A DNA stretch of 60,529 nt from Sphingomonadales bacterium (GCA_027483465.1 JAIXUQ010000033.1:1-60529); one strand, 5' to 3'. Shown: positions 34,695-50,427, counted from the first letter of the stretch. Program-made: numbers and translations. The notes: generated by a model from the letters alone, not told the origin.

Positions 34695-35357
34695 TCAGGC
34701 GGCCCGGATCTCGATCAGGGCAATCCGGGCGCTCCAGCGCGGAAACGGCAGGGCCAGGCGCCAATGGCCGGGGCCCAGCGCGGTGAGCACGCCCAACTGG
34801 TCACGATCCCGATCCTCGCCATAGCGCAGCCGGCCGGGCTCGTCGGCGAGCCGCACGCTGCCCAGGAACACCAGCCGATCGACATCGGGATACAGCGTGC
34901 CGGCGAACGTCTGGCGGCCGGGCGCGGTTTCCAGCCCGATCAGCACGCCATCGGCGGTGAAGCGGCAGGGGGCAAAGGCCTCGGCCTGCACGGCAGGCGC
35001 CACCCGCGCGCTGCCCTGGCGCCAGCCGATGCGGATGATGCGGCATTGCGCGGCGCCATTGCCCGCACCCGGCAGCGCGGCGCTGCTCACCACGTCGGGA
35101 TCGGCCACCGGCCCCAGTGCGGCCAGATCGGCGGCGGCGCCGGCGGCCGCGGCATCGGCCAGCGCCTCGCGCCAGGCATCGGCCAGGCGCGACAGGCGGC
35201 CGCGATCGCCATCGCGGATCACCGCCTGCCACACATCGGCACGGCGCACCACGGCATAGGGTTGCAGATCATCGCTGGCACTGCACGCCGCCAGCGCCAG
35301 CACGGGCAGCAGCAGGGGCAACAGCAGGGGTAGCAGCGGGCGGGGCCGGCGCATCAT
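34695..35357 (-). CDS. DUF4893 family lipoprotein
   Basis: A 220-residue protein with a long hydrophobic signal and a lipobox, LALAAC with Cys25, so it should be lipid-anchored. The mature part matches DUF4893: CRIIRIG, a Cys-containing segment with FTADGVLIG, TLYPDVDRLVFLGS, then YGEDRDRDQLGVL and GPGHWRLALPFPRW near the end. Its function is unknown. Two tandem ATGs open the frame, and it overlaps the gmk stop by 4 bp, so it is translated after guanylate kinase in the same transcript. Confidence 0.82.
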   Translation of the reverse strand: MMRRPRPLLPLLLPLLLPVLALAACSASDDLQPYAVVRRADVWQAVIRDGDRGRLSRLADAWREALADAAAAGAAADLAALGPVADPDVVSSAALPGAGNGAAQCRIIRIGWRQGSARVAPAVQAEAFAPCRFTADGVLIGLETAPGRQTFAGTLYPDVDRLVFLGSVRLADEPGRLRYGEDRDRDQLGVLTALGPGHWRLALPFPRWSARIALIEIRAA

Positions 35358-36016
35358 TCGCCCAGCATGCCGCGCACGAAGCTGGCCAGCCCCAACTGGC
35401 GTTTGCGGCGCAGGCGTTCGGCCTTCAGGATGGCGCGGATTTCGTTCAGGCAGGTTTCGGCATCGTCGTTGACGAGGATATAATCATATTCGCCCCAATG
35501 GCTGATCTCGTCGCGGGCGCGGGCCATGCGGCCGGCAATCACCTCGGGATGATCGGTGCCACGGCTGTTCAGCCGGCGTTCCAGTTCCGCCAGCGTGGGC
35601 GGCAGGATGAACACCCGCACCAGATCAGAGGCCGCATCCGTCTGCTGCAATTGCTGGGTGCCCTGCCAGTCAATGTCGAACAGCACATCGCGCCCGGCGG
35701 CCAGCGCCGCCTCCACCGGGCTGCGCGGCGTGCCATAGCGGTTGCCAAACACCGTCGCCCATTCCAGCAGGGCATTTTCGTCCACCATCGACTGGAAGCC
35801 GTCGGGGCTGACGAAATAATAATCCACCCCGTCCACCTCGCCGGGGCGCGGCGGCCGAGTGGTGGCCGAAACGCTCATGGTGATCTCGTTGTCTTCGGCC
35901 ATCAGCGCGCGCGACAGCGTGGTCTTGCCGGCGCCCGAGGGGGATGACAGCACGAACATCAGCCCGCGGCGGTGCGGACCGCGGGCCGGCGCATCACGGC
36001 GGGCAAATTGCGTCAC
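35354..36016 (-). CDS. gmk: Guanylate kinase
   Basis: A 220-residue cytoplasmic enzyme that phosphorylates GMP to GDP. The P-loop SSPSGAGKTT is at 24-33, the GMP-binding SATTRPPRPGEVDGVDYYF follows, and the lid region is RLNSRGTDHPEVI. The N-terminal 19 residues before MFVLSS are a basic extension also seen in relatives. The start is GTG at 36016, overlapping the sspB stop as GTGA; an ATG at 35959 would still give a complete core. It is followed by the DUF4893 lipoprotein. Confidence 0.95.
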   Translation of the reverse strand: MTQFARRDAPARGPHRRGLMFVLSSPSGAGKTTLSRALMAEDNEITMSVSATTRPPRPGEVDGVDYYFVSPDGFQSMVDENALLEWATVFGNRYGTPRSPVEAALAAGRDVLFDIDWQGTQQLQQTDAASDLVRVFILPPTLAELERRLNSRGTDHPEVIAGRMARARDEISHWGEYDYILVNDDAETCLNEIRAILKAERLRRKRQLGLASFVRGMLGE

Positions 36017-36501
36017 TTGCGGCGGAACCGATCGAGCGTGACGACATTGCTGCCGCTCTCGCCGCTGTCGGATTCGGGTGCCGGCGGCGGGGCTTCGGGT
36101 TCGGGCGGCTGATCGGGCGGGGTCTCGCCATCCTTGGGCGCGAATTGCAGGGCGAAATTCACCGCCGGGTCCACAAAGCCGACAATCGCATCATAGGGGA
36201 TGACCAGCGTGGCCGGCATCTGGTTGAACGACAGGCCGATGGAGAAATGATCATCGGCCACCACCAGATCCCAGTAACGGTGCTGGATGACGATGGTCAT
36301 CTCGTCCGGGTAACGTTCCTTCAGGTGTGCCGGGATCGACACGCCGGGGGCGCGGGTGCGGAAGGCGATATAGAAATGATGCCCACCGGGCAGGCCGCCA
36401 TCGGCCTGGATGCGCGACAGCACGCGGCTGACCACGCCGCGCAGCGCATCCTGGACGATATCGTCATAGGGGATCAGGCTGTCTGGGGTGGAGTCGGTCA
36501 C
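36013..36501 (-). CDS. sspB: SspB family ClpXP protease adaptor (alpha type)
   Basis: A 162-residue protein matching the alphaproteobacterial SspB: IPYDDIVQDALRGVVSRVL at the N-terminus, HHFYIAFRTRAPGVSIP, then DEMTIVIQHRYWDLVV and FNQMPATLVIPYDAIVGFVDP. SspB tethers ssrA-tagged proteins to ClpXP. The body is followed by a Pro/Glu-rich flexible linker (about 118-150) and a short C-terminal VVTLDRFRRK, the ClpX-binding tail. The start is GTG at 36501. The ssrA gene, which supplies the tag this adaptor recognises, is only about 0.9 kb away. Confidence 0.92.
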   Translation of the reverse strand: MTDSTPDSLIPYDDIVQDALRGVVSRVLSRIQADGGLPGGHHFYIAFRTRAPGVSIPAHLKERYPDEMTIVIQHRYWDLVVADDHFSIGLSFNQMPATLVIPYDAIVGFVDPAVNFALQFAPKDGETPPDQPPEPEAPPPAPESDSGESGSNVVTLDRFRRK

Positions 36502-36639
36502 GGGGCTGAGCCTTGGCTGATGGGCGCTTCCGATTGGCGCGGGGCGCGGGCGAGGTCAAGCGCAATGGCGGTCGCGGGCGCGGCCGTTGGCGTGCGTCGC
36601 ACCGCGGCCGGCGCGCGTAATTGCCGGCGGAGGACGGGG

Positions 36640-37155
36640 ATGCGGCGGACATTCGCAACAGCGGCACTGATGCTCGGCCTTTCGGGCTGTGTTGCCACCG
36701 GCCGGCTGCCGCAGCCCGCGGCAGGGGCGCCGCCGCTCGATCCCATCGCCTTCTTTGCCGGCCGCACCCTGGGCGAGGGCCTTCTGGTGATCGCCACCCG
36801 CCGGCCGCGACCCGTCACCGTGGCCGGCAGCGGCCGGATCGGGGCCGATGGCGCGATCACGCTGGATCAGGTGGTGACCATGGCCGGTGCCGCGCCCGCG
36901 CAGCGGCAATGGACCCTGCGCCACGATGGCGCCGGCGGCTTCAGCGGCGCATTGACCGATGCGACCGGGCCGGTCAGCGGGCGCATCGAAGCCGGCCGGC
37001 TGCACCTTCGCTTCACCCTGAAGGGCGGCCTGAAGGCCGAGCAATTCCTGGCCCCCGATGCCGATGGCCGCACCGTGCGCAACGTGATGATCCTGCGCAA
37101 ATGGGGCCTGCCGGTGGCCCGGCTGGACGAGGTGATCACGCGGGTGGCGGAGTGA
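36640..37155 (+). CDS. DUF3833-like lipoprotein
   Basis: A 171-residue protein with a lipobox (LGLSGC, Cys17). The mature part resembles DUF3833: DPIAFFAGRTLGEGLL, a GSGRIGADGAITLDQVV strand pair, RQWTLRHDGAGGFSG and NVMILRKWGLPVARLDE near the C-terminus. The role is unknown; envelope localisation is expected. The ATG at 36640 has GGAGGACGG upstream; longer frames run back through sspB. Its stop codon lies directly before the first unit of the hairpin array at 37151, and the ssrA transcript comes from the opposite side. Confidence 0.75.
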   Translation: MRRTFATAALMLGLSGCVATGRLPQPAAGAPPLDPIAFFAGRTLGEGLLVIATRRPRPVTVAGSGRIGADGAITLDQVVTMAGAAPAQRQWTLRHDGAGGFSGALTDATGPVSGRIEAGRLHLRFTLKGGLKAEQFLAPDADGRTVRNVMILRKWGLPVARLDEVITRVAE

Positions 37156-37357
37156 GGGGGTTCTGTTGCCCGGCCCCCCAGAGTCGCACGTTCTTCCGGG
37201 AGGGCCGGATGCGGCCCATGAAGTGAGGGAGGTTCTGTTGCCCGGCCCTCCCAGCCGGTGTGCGTTTTCCGGGGGGCCGTGGGCGCGCAAATCGGTGAGG
37301 GGGTTCTGTTGCCCGGCCCCCCTCGGGCCGCTGGAATCCACTTCTGTTGCCCGGCGT
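37151..37357. repeat. Tandem array of four hairpins with a constant core and covarying stems
   Basis: The plus-strand core TTCTGTTGCCCGGC begins at 37161, 37233, 37304 and 37342. On the minus strand the core is GCCGGGCAACAGAA and each copy is closed by a different stem: CCAC/GTGG, GAGGGGG/CCCCCTC, GGGAGG/CCTCCC and GGGGG/CCCCC. The first three plus-strand units are about 71-72 bp apart, and the fourth is 38 bp on. Unit tails (37198-37208 GGGAGGGCCGG, and a GGGGGGCCG further on) are the exact reverse complement of the next unit head. The array fills the gap between the lipoprotein stop and the ssrA 3' end. No U-run follows the stems. Confidence 0.85.
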
Positions 37358-37379
37358 GGCCCGTGCCGCGGTCTCTTGG

Positions 37380-37638
37380 GGTAATTTCGTCCGTGAGGAC
37401 TCAATTACGCCGCGATCGCGAATGCCTCGTTGTCGTTGGCATTTGTGGGTTTTGAACGGTTTAACGGCTCATTCAGGCCGGGCAAAAACACCGTCTTTGA
37501 ACACACGTCGATCCTGGTTCGGCCCCAGACATCCCCCGACAACGGGTTGATATATGGTGGAGCCGCCGGGTACTGCCCCCGGGTCCGCTGCGTCTATTCC
37601 ACGGCATCATTTATCGCCATAGCCGGCACGCCGGCACC
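37380..37638 (-). ncRNA. ssrA: Two-piece (circularly permuted) tmRNA
   Basis: Read on the minus strand, the acceptor piece comes first and ends in the encoded CCA at 37557-37555 (GGCGGCTCCACCA), with a T-arm of CCGGG/CCCGG before it. After a 28-nt spacer the coding piece begins GGGGCCGAACCAGGATCGA at 37526. The acceptor stem pairs GGGGCCG with CGGCUCC and has the G3-U wobble that alanyl-tRNA synthetase reads. The tag frame follows at 37440-37405, its stop codon lying in a stem (GTAATT/AATTAC) closed by GTCC/GGAC. This order is the permuted form found in Alphaproteobacteria. End points are approximate to a few nucleotides. Confidence 0.92.
37405..37440 (-). other. tmRNA tag reading frame (ANDNEAFAIAA)
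   Basis: From the resume codon GCC the frame reads ANDNEAFAIAA and then TAA. With the alanine carried by tmRNA, the appended tag is AANDNEAFAIAA, similar to the Caulobacter tag and ending in Ala-Ala, the residues bound by ClpX. It is two residues shorter than the Caulobacter tag. The sequence just before GCC is ACAAAT. Confidence 0.88.
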
Positions 37639-37641
37639 CCT

Positions 37642-37670
37642 CATGTAGGGGCTGCGGGGCAAAAGCTCAA
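37642..37670 (-). promoter_or_regulatory. Putative ssrA promoter
   Basis: TTGAGC (37670-37665) and TACATG (37647-37642) are spaced by 17 nt, placing the transcript start a few bases before the acceptor piece near 37636. The spacing and position fit a housekeeping sigma-70 promoter. Confidence 0.6.
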
Positions 37671-37681
37671 TCCCCGGCGGA

Positions 37682-38866
37682 TCAGCCGCGGTTGGCGGCG
37701 ACCAGTTCGCGGTAGCGGCCGAGCACGGCGCCGTTGATGACATCCCAGTCAAAGGCCTGCGCCGCGGCCAGCCCGGCCTTGCCATGGGCGGCGCGCAGCG
37801 CCGGATCGGTGCAATAACGGCCCAGCGCGTCGGCATAGGCGGGAATGTCACCCGGGGTGACCAGCGCGCCGGTGGTGCCATCGCTGACCAGGCATTCATT
37901 GCCGCTGGCCCGTGCCGCCACCACCGGGATGCCGCTGGCCATCGCTTCGAGATTGATGTTGCCAAAGGTTTCGGTGGTCGATGGATTGAACAGCAGATCG
38001 GCGCTGGCATAGGCGCGCGCCAGATTGGTGCCATCCAGAAAGCCGGTGAAGATGGCATCGGGCACCTGCGCCTGAAAACGTTCGCGCGCGGGGCCATCGC
38101 CCACCACCAGCAGCCGGTGCGGAATGCCGCGCTGTTTCAACAGGTTCACCGCAGCGGCCACGGTATCGAGGCCCTTTTCCAGCACCAGCCGGCCCACAAA
38201 GCCGATCACCGCCTCGGTATCACCCAGCCCCAGGCTCCAGCGCCATTCCGGGCTGCGCCGGGCCGGGTTGAACCGGCCCTTGTCCACCCCGCGGCTCCAC
38301 ACCGCCGGCGGCGCGCTGATGATGCCGGATTGCTGCATCATCGCGCCAAAGCCGGCCGTGGTCACGAAAATCTCGTCAAGCCCGGCATAGAAACGCCGCA
38401 GCAGCGCCTCGAGGCCGGGGCGGGCAAAGCCCAGGCCATAATATTCGAGATAGGTTTCAAAGCGGGTGTGGATGGAGGCGACCACCGGCACGCCCAGCGC
38501 GCGTGCCAGCTTCTTGGCGGCATGGGCGGCCGGATCGGGGGCAGAGAGATGGATGATATCGGGAGCGAAGTCGCGGATGTCGCGCTTCAGGCGATCGGGC
38601 AGGCCCAGCGCCAGGCGATACTCGCCGCGCCCCGGAATGGCAAAGCTGGGCACCGAAACCAGGGTGCCGGCCGGTTCGAAGGCCGGCGTGTCGCTGGTGG
38701 GCGAATAGACCCGCACGTCACAGCCCTGCCGCTCAAGGAAGGCGACCAGCCGGTTCAGCGCCTGGTTGGCGCCATCGCGCACATAATTATAGTTGCCGGA
38801 AAACAGCGCCACCCGCAGCGGGCGCTCAGGTGCCCGCTGCGGGCTGGGTGCGATCGCGTCCGGCAT
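37682..38866 (-). CDS. Glycosyltransferase family 4-like protein
   Basis: A 394-residue GT-B glycosyltransferase. The N-terminal domain opens with RVALFSGNYNYVRDGANQAL, the usual nucleotide-diphospho-sugar enzyme entry, and DIIHLSAPD. The C-terminal domain has GFVGRLVLEKGLDT and the donor-binding TTETFGNINLEAMASG with the EX7E-type pattern. It resembles phosphatidylinositol mannosyltransferase-like and GDP-mannose-dependent enzymes of sphingomonads; acceptor unknown. The ATG at 38866 is chosen because conserved sequence starts soon after; a GTG at 38884 is the alternative, as the ribosome binding site is weak for both. Confidence 0.85.
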   Translation of the reverse strand: MPDAIAPSPQRAPERPLRVALFSGNYNYVRDGANQALNRLVAFLERQGCDVRVYSPTSDTPAFEPAGTLVSVPSFAIPGRGEYRLALGLPDRLKRDIRDFAPDIIHLSAPDPAAHAAKKLARALGVPVVASIHTRFETYLEYYGLGFARPGLEALLRRFYAGLDEIFVTTAGFGAMMQQSGIISAPPAVWSRGVDKGRFNPARRSPEWRWSLGLGDTEAVIGFVGRLVLEKGLDTVAAAVNLLKQRGIPHRLLVVGDGPARERFQAQVPDAIFTGFLDGTNLARAYASADLLFNPSTTETFGNINLEAMASGIPVVAARASGNECLVSDGTTGALVTPGDIPAYADALGRYCTDPALRAAHGKAGLAAAQAFDWDVINGAVLGRYRELVAANRG

Positions 38867-38992
38867 CCTGAAGGCTGTGGCCACTTGCTGTTCCCGTATC
38901 GTGGGCGATTCCCGTTGTTGCCCCGCCCTTTGCCAGCGCATTGTGGCCAAGGCGCGGCAAAGCCCGCGCAATTTGTGCGCCGGCGCCCAATG

Positions 38993-39027
38993 AAAACCCC
39001 GCCGGCAGGGCCTGCCGGCGGGGTGTT
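38993..39027 (-). terminator. Rho-independent terminator after rpoC
   Basis: A perfect inverted repeat (38997-39023) with 13-bp arms, CCCCGCCGGCAGG and its complement, has almost no loop. On the minus strand it is followed by TTTTCATT. It lies 37 bp beyond the rpoC stop, so it should end the rpoBC transcript. Confidence 0.75.
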
Positions 39028-39063
39028 TCATTCAGCCCAAGGGCCAGGGTTCAGGCGCAGGGA

Positions 39064-43248
<4,185 letters not shown>

Positions 43249-43287
43249 TCAGGGCACAGGCTCAGCAGTGACGGGCGGGGGCGCCCG

Positions 43288-47430
<4,143 letters not shown>

Positions 47431-47644
47431 GTGCTCGTGTCGCCTCATCTGGCCGGGCGGGTGAACCCGGCGGAAAAACAGCAAAGACCGCACGTCATGC
47501 CGCGGCTGCGGCAATGTCGCACGGTCACTGGCGATGAAACCCCGCCACCTTTCCATCCGTCGCGGCCTGATCGCGCGACAGGCCGTGTCCCGAAAGGTGG
47601 CGGGCTGACCGGGAATCGGGGGGCCCGGCCAGTGATTGTGCCGC

Positions 47645-47673
47645 GATGTAGGCCGGCTGTTGGATTTGGGCAA
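47645..47673 (-). promoter_or_regulatory. Putative rpoBC promoter
   Basis: TTGCCC (47673-47668) and TACATC (47650-47645) are 17 nt apart on the minus strand, downstream of the terminator-like hairpin and about 215 nt before the rpoB start. It would give a long 5' leader. Confidence 0.45.
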
Positions 47674-47712
47674 GGGGGGTGTGGGGGGTGCGGCGTTGGC
47701 GGCCGGCCACGG

Positions 47713-47748
47713 AAAAAGGGGCGGCCCCGGGTGGAGCCGCCCCCTTTC
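47713..47748 (-). terminator. Terminator or attenuator between rplL and rpoB
   Basis: On the minus strand GGGGCGGC pairs with GCCGCCCC around a CCACCCGG-like loop, followed by TTTTT. In E. coli an attenuator also lies between rplL and rpoB, so partial read-through is plausible. Confidence 0.6.
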
Positions 47749-47880
47749 GTTTCGCTTGGCTTGTGCGGGCCGCGGCAAAGCCGCGGACATAGCCTGCCCC
47801 GGCGCAGGCCGGGGTCGGACGGGTTCCGGTTGGGCGCTGTGGCGCCCGCCCGGCCCCGCCGGCCGGCCTTGCGGGGGTCG

Positions 47881-47906
47881 GTGGATAACGCCAGGCGTTA
47901 TCCACA
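47881..47906. other. 12-bp palindrome containing a consensus DnaA box
   Basis: GTGGATAACGCC and GGCGTTATCCAC form a perfect inverted repeat with one central base. The right arm plus the next base gives TTATCCACA, the exact E. coli DnaA box, and the left arm gives TTATCCACC in the other orientation. It starts 15 bp beyond the rplL stop and lacks a U-tract. Confidence 0.5.
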
Positions 47907-47920
47907 CGCCCCGCTGCGGC

Positions 47921-48301
47921 TTACTTCAGTTCGACAGTCGCGCCGGCTTCTTCCAGCTGCTTCTTGAACTTCTCGGCGTCGGCCTTCGACACGCCTTCCT
48001 TCACGGCCTTCGGCGCGCCTTCGACCAGCGCCTTGGCTTCGGTCAGGCCCAGGCCGGTGATGGCGCGGACTTCCTTGATGACGTTGATCTTCTTGCCGCC
48101 GTCGCCGGTCAGGATCACGTCGAACTCGGTCTTCTCTTCGGCGGCCGGCGCAGCAGCGCCACCACCGGCCGGGGCAGCGGCCACGGCCACGGCGGCAGCG
48201 GCGGACACGCCCCACTTTTCTTCCAGCAGCTTGGCCAGTTCGGCGGCTTCCAGCACGGTCAGAGCGGACAGCTGGTCAACGATAGCATTCAGGTCAGCCA
48301 T
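47921..48301 (-). CDS. rplL: Ribosomal protein bL12 (L7/L12)
   Basis: A 126-residue stalk protein. The N-terminal dimerisation domain ([19 protein letters not shown]) is followed by an Ala/Gly/Pro hinge (about 33-53) and the C-terminal factor-binding domain with [27 protein letters not shown]. It forms dimers bound to L10 and recruits elongation factors. The start ATG is 51 bp after rplJ, with a shared transcript. Confidence 0.98.
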   Translation of the reverse strand: MADLNAIVDQLSALTVLEAAELAKLLEEKWGVSAAAAVAVAAAPAGGGAAAPAAEEKTEFDVILTGDGGKKINVIKEVRAITGLGLTEAKALVEGAPKAVKEGVSKADAEKFKKQLEEAGATVELK

Positions 48302-48352
48302 TGATATTCTCCAGTCTTTTTCATCGGGTCTGTGAAATTGATGATCGAAGGC

Positions 48353-48868
48353 TTACGCGGCTTCCTTCTCGGCATAGGCCGTGAAGACGCGGGCCAGCTT
48401 GGCCGCCGGAGCGGTCGACAGCTGGGCCAGCTTGGTGGCGGGCGCGTTGATCAGGCCCACCAGCTTGGCGCGCAGTTCATCCAGCGACGGCAGTTCGGCC
48501 AGGGCCTTCACGCCGTTCACATCGAGGACGGTGTTGCCCATGGCGCCGCCGACGATCTCGAACTTGTCGGTCGTCTTGGCGAATTCCACCACGATCTTGG
48601 CAGCGGCCACCGGATCGGCGGACGTGGCAAGGCCGCAGGGGCCGGTGAGCAGATCACCGAGCGGCTGGTAGGGCGTGCCTTCGAGCGCGATGCGCGCGAG
48701 GCGATTCTTGGTCACCTTGAAGCTGGCCCCAGCGGCGCGCATCCGGTTCCTGAGATCGCTCGCTTGCGCGACGGTCAGGCCATGGTTGCGCGTGACCACG
48801 ACGACCGACGTTTCGGTCAGCGTCTTGGCCAGGCTGGAGATGGCTTCGGCTTTCTGGGCGCGATCCAT
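48353..48868 (-). CDS. rplJ: Ribosomal protein uL10
   Basis: A 171-residue base of the ribosomal stalk. It has the L10 pattern [34 protein letters not shown] and the C-terminal helix that binds L12 dimers. The ATG at 48868 has AAGGAG upstream; the extra 13 codons before it are not conserved. In bacteria the L10-L12 complex represses this transcript by binding its leader, and a long leader is present here. Confidence 0.97.
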   Translation of the reverse strand: MDRAQKAEAISSLAKTLTETSVVVVTRNHGLTVAQASDLRNRMRAAGASFKVTKNRLARIALEGTPYQPLGDLLTGPCGLATSADPVAAAKIVVEFAKTTDKFEIVGGAMGNTVLDVNGVKALAELPSLDELRAKLVGLINAPATKLAQLSTAPAAKLARVFTAYAEKEAA

Positions 48869-49191
48869 GCTCACTCCTTGCACTGTGCCGGGCGCGGGGC
48901 AAAACACCCTGCCCCCGGCGGGACAATGACGCAGGCAAAGCGCCTGCGCCGGCTCAATGAGCCTGAGGCCTGCCTGTCACCATGAGGAGAGCGGCGGGCA
49001 CCAGGCCCGTCCGAAGAGGATCGTCGCCCGTGCAGGCGCAGCACCTGCACAGACCCGCAGCGGCAAGACCGGTGCGGAAAAACTTGCCTCGTCTCATGCA
49101 GGCCCAACCGGCTTAAGGAGCAAGTCTGACCTTGGCTCCACCTGCAATCTCGGACGGTCGCACAGGCCCCAGGGACCGGTGCGGATGCGGC
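48869..49191 (-). other. Leader region of rplJ-rplL
   Basis: About 320 nt separate the promoter at 49192-49220 from rplJ. Short stems are visible (for example GCAGGTGC/GCACCTGC-like pairing near 49033-49048). Autogenous L10 leaders are common in bacteria, so this stretch probably contains the L10(L12)4 site; I cannot place the kink-turn with confidence. No ORF is credible. Confidence 0.5.
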
Positions 49192-49220
49192 GCGTTAGAG
49201 GCTGCGCCGCGCAGAGTCAA
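49192..49220 (-). promoter_or_regulatory. Putative rplJL promoter
   Basis: TTGACT (49220-49215) and TAACGC (49197-49192) are separated by 17 nt, starting just after the terminator-like hairpin that ends rplKA. This makes rplJL an independent unit from rplKA. Confidence 0.6.
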
Positions 49221-49230
49221 GCGTGACCAA

Positions 49231-49268
49231 CGCAAAAGGGCCGGAGCGATGCCTCGCCCCGGCCCTTT
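49231..49268 (-). terminator. Terminator or attenuator after rplA
   Basis: AAAGGGCCGG (49235-49244) and CCGGCCCTTT (49259-49268) form a perfect 10-bp stem with a 14-nt loop. On the minus strand it is followed by another T, giving TTTT, then GCG. It sits 22 bp beyond the rplA stop. Confidence 0.65.
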
Positions 49269-49289
49269 CACATTGGCTGGATCAACCGG

Positions 49290-49988
49290 TCAGTTGGTCA
49301 CGCCGGTGGAGGCCGGATCGACCTTCACGCCGGGGCCCATCGACGAGCTGACGGCAACCTTGAGCAGATATTTGCCCTTGGCGCCCGACGGCTTGGCCTT
49401 GACGACGGCATCGAGCAGCGCATCGAAATTGGCGCGCAGATCATCCTGGCCAAAGCTGGCCTTGCCCAGGATGCCATGGATGATGCCGGCCTTCTCGACG
49501 CGATATTCGATCTGGCCACCCTTGGCGGCCTTCACGGCTTCGCCAACGTTCATGGTCACCGTGCCCAGCTTGGGGTTCGGCATCAGGCCCTTGGGGCCCA
49601 GCACCTTGCCCAGCCGGCCGACCAGACCCATCATGTCAGGGGTGGCGATACAGCGATCGAAATCGATGGTGCCGCCCTGCACGATTTCCAGCAGGTCTTC
49701 GGCGCCCACCACGTCGGCACCGGCGGCGCGGGCTTCATCGGCCTTGGCGCCGCGGGCAAACACGCCCACGCGCACGGTCTTGCCGGTGCCCTTGGGCAGG
49801 GTGACAACGCCGCGCACCATCTGATCGGCGTGACGCGGATCGACACCCAGGTTGAACGAGACTTCGATGGTTTCATCGAACTTGGCCGTGGCCAGGCTCT
49901 TCACCAGGGCAATCGCCTGATCGACAGGATAGAGCTGGTCACGGTTGACGGCGGCTGCAAACGCCTTGGCCTTCTTGGTCATCGGCAT
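49290..49988 (-). CDS. rplA: Ribosomal protein uL1
   Basis: A 232-residue L1 protein. Conserved segments are [55 protein letters not shown] and the C-terminal [15 protein letters not shown]. It binds 23S rRNA at the L1 stalk and typically represses its own rplKA mRNA. The ATG at 49988 is chosen because GGAGGG lies 8 nt before it, although a second ATG two codons later would also fit. It follows rplK by 4 bp. Confidence 0.97.
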   Translation of the reverse strand: MPMTKKAKAFAAAVNRDQLYPVDQAIALVKSLATAKFDETIEVSFNLGVDPRHADQMVRGVVTLPKGTGKTVRVGVFARGAKADEARAAGADVVGAEDLLEIVQGGTIDFDRCIATPDMMGLVGRLGKVLGPKGLMPNPKLGTVTMNVGEAVKAAKGGQIEYRVEKAGIIHGILGKASFGQDDLRANFDALLDAVVKAKPSGAKGKYLLKVAVSSSMGPGVKVDPASTGVTN

Positions 49989-49992
49989 TGGA

Positions 49993-50427
49993 TCAGCCCT
50001 CCACCACTTCAAGGCCCATCGCGCGGGCCGAACCTTCGATCGTCTTCATCGCCATCTCGATGCTGTTGGCATTGAGATCGGGCATCTTCTTCTCGGCAAT
50101 TTCGCGGATCTGCGACTGCTTGATCTTGGCCACGGCCGCGCCCTTGCCCGGCGTGGTGCCGCCCGACTTCAGGCCGGCGGCCTGCTTCAGCATATAGGAT
50201 GCCGGCGGCAGCTTGGTGATGAAGCTGAACGAGCGGTCCGCATAGACGGTGATCACGGTCGGGATCGGGGTGCCCTTTTCCATGCCTTCCGTCTTGGCGT
50301 TGAACTGCTTGCAGAATTCCATGATGTTGACACCGCGCTGACCGAGCGCGGGGCCGATCGGCGGGCTGGGGTTGGCCATGCCGGCCTTCACCTGCAGCTT
50401 GATATATCCAGTGATCTTCTTGGCCAT
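49993..50427 (-). CDS. rplK: Ribosomal protein uL11
   Basis: A 144-residue protein of the GTPase-associated centre, binding 23S rRNA and L10. The start [13 protein letters not shown], the [24 protein letters not shown] region and the C-terminal SARAMGLEV are diagnostic. It is also needed for RelA activation by uncharged tRNA in other bacteria. An AAGGAG site lies upstream of the ATG. It is separated from nusG by 123 bp containing two hairpins. Confidence 0.98.
   Translation of the reverse strand: MAKKITGYIKLQVKAGMANPSPPIGPALGQRGVNIMEFCKQFNAKTEGMEKGTPIPTVITVYADRSFSFITKLPPASYMLKQAAGLKSGGTTPGKGAAVAKIKQSQIREIAEKKMPDLNANSIEMAMKTIEGSARAMGLEVVEG

Larger units (their letters stand above)
47431..47920 (-). 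other. Hairpin-rich rplL-rpoB spacer
   Basis: No protein gene is supported in these 490 bp. It holds, in minus-strand order, a DnaA-box palindrome (47881-47906), stem-loops at 47832-47847 (GGGCGC/GCGCCC), 47797-47814 (CCCCGGC/GCCGGGG) and 47770-47786 (CCGCGGC/GCCGCGG), a terminator-like hairpin at 47713-47748, and then a promoter candidate for rpoB. This looks like a control zone separating ribosomal protein from polymerase expression. Confidence 0.6.

Noticed and set aside
37151-37357. CRISPR array
   Set aside because: Only four copies of a 14-nt core, uneven spacing (72, 71, 38) and no cas genes; the flanks covary instead of being unique spacers.
37430-37648. Short plus-strand reading frames over the ssrA locus
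   Set aside because: They lie on the complement of a well-supported tmRNA gene and encode no recognisable protein.
47881-47906. Replication origin
   Set aside because: Only two DnaA-box-like sites, no AT-rich unwinding region and no dnaA or related origin gene nearby.
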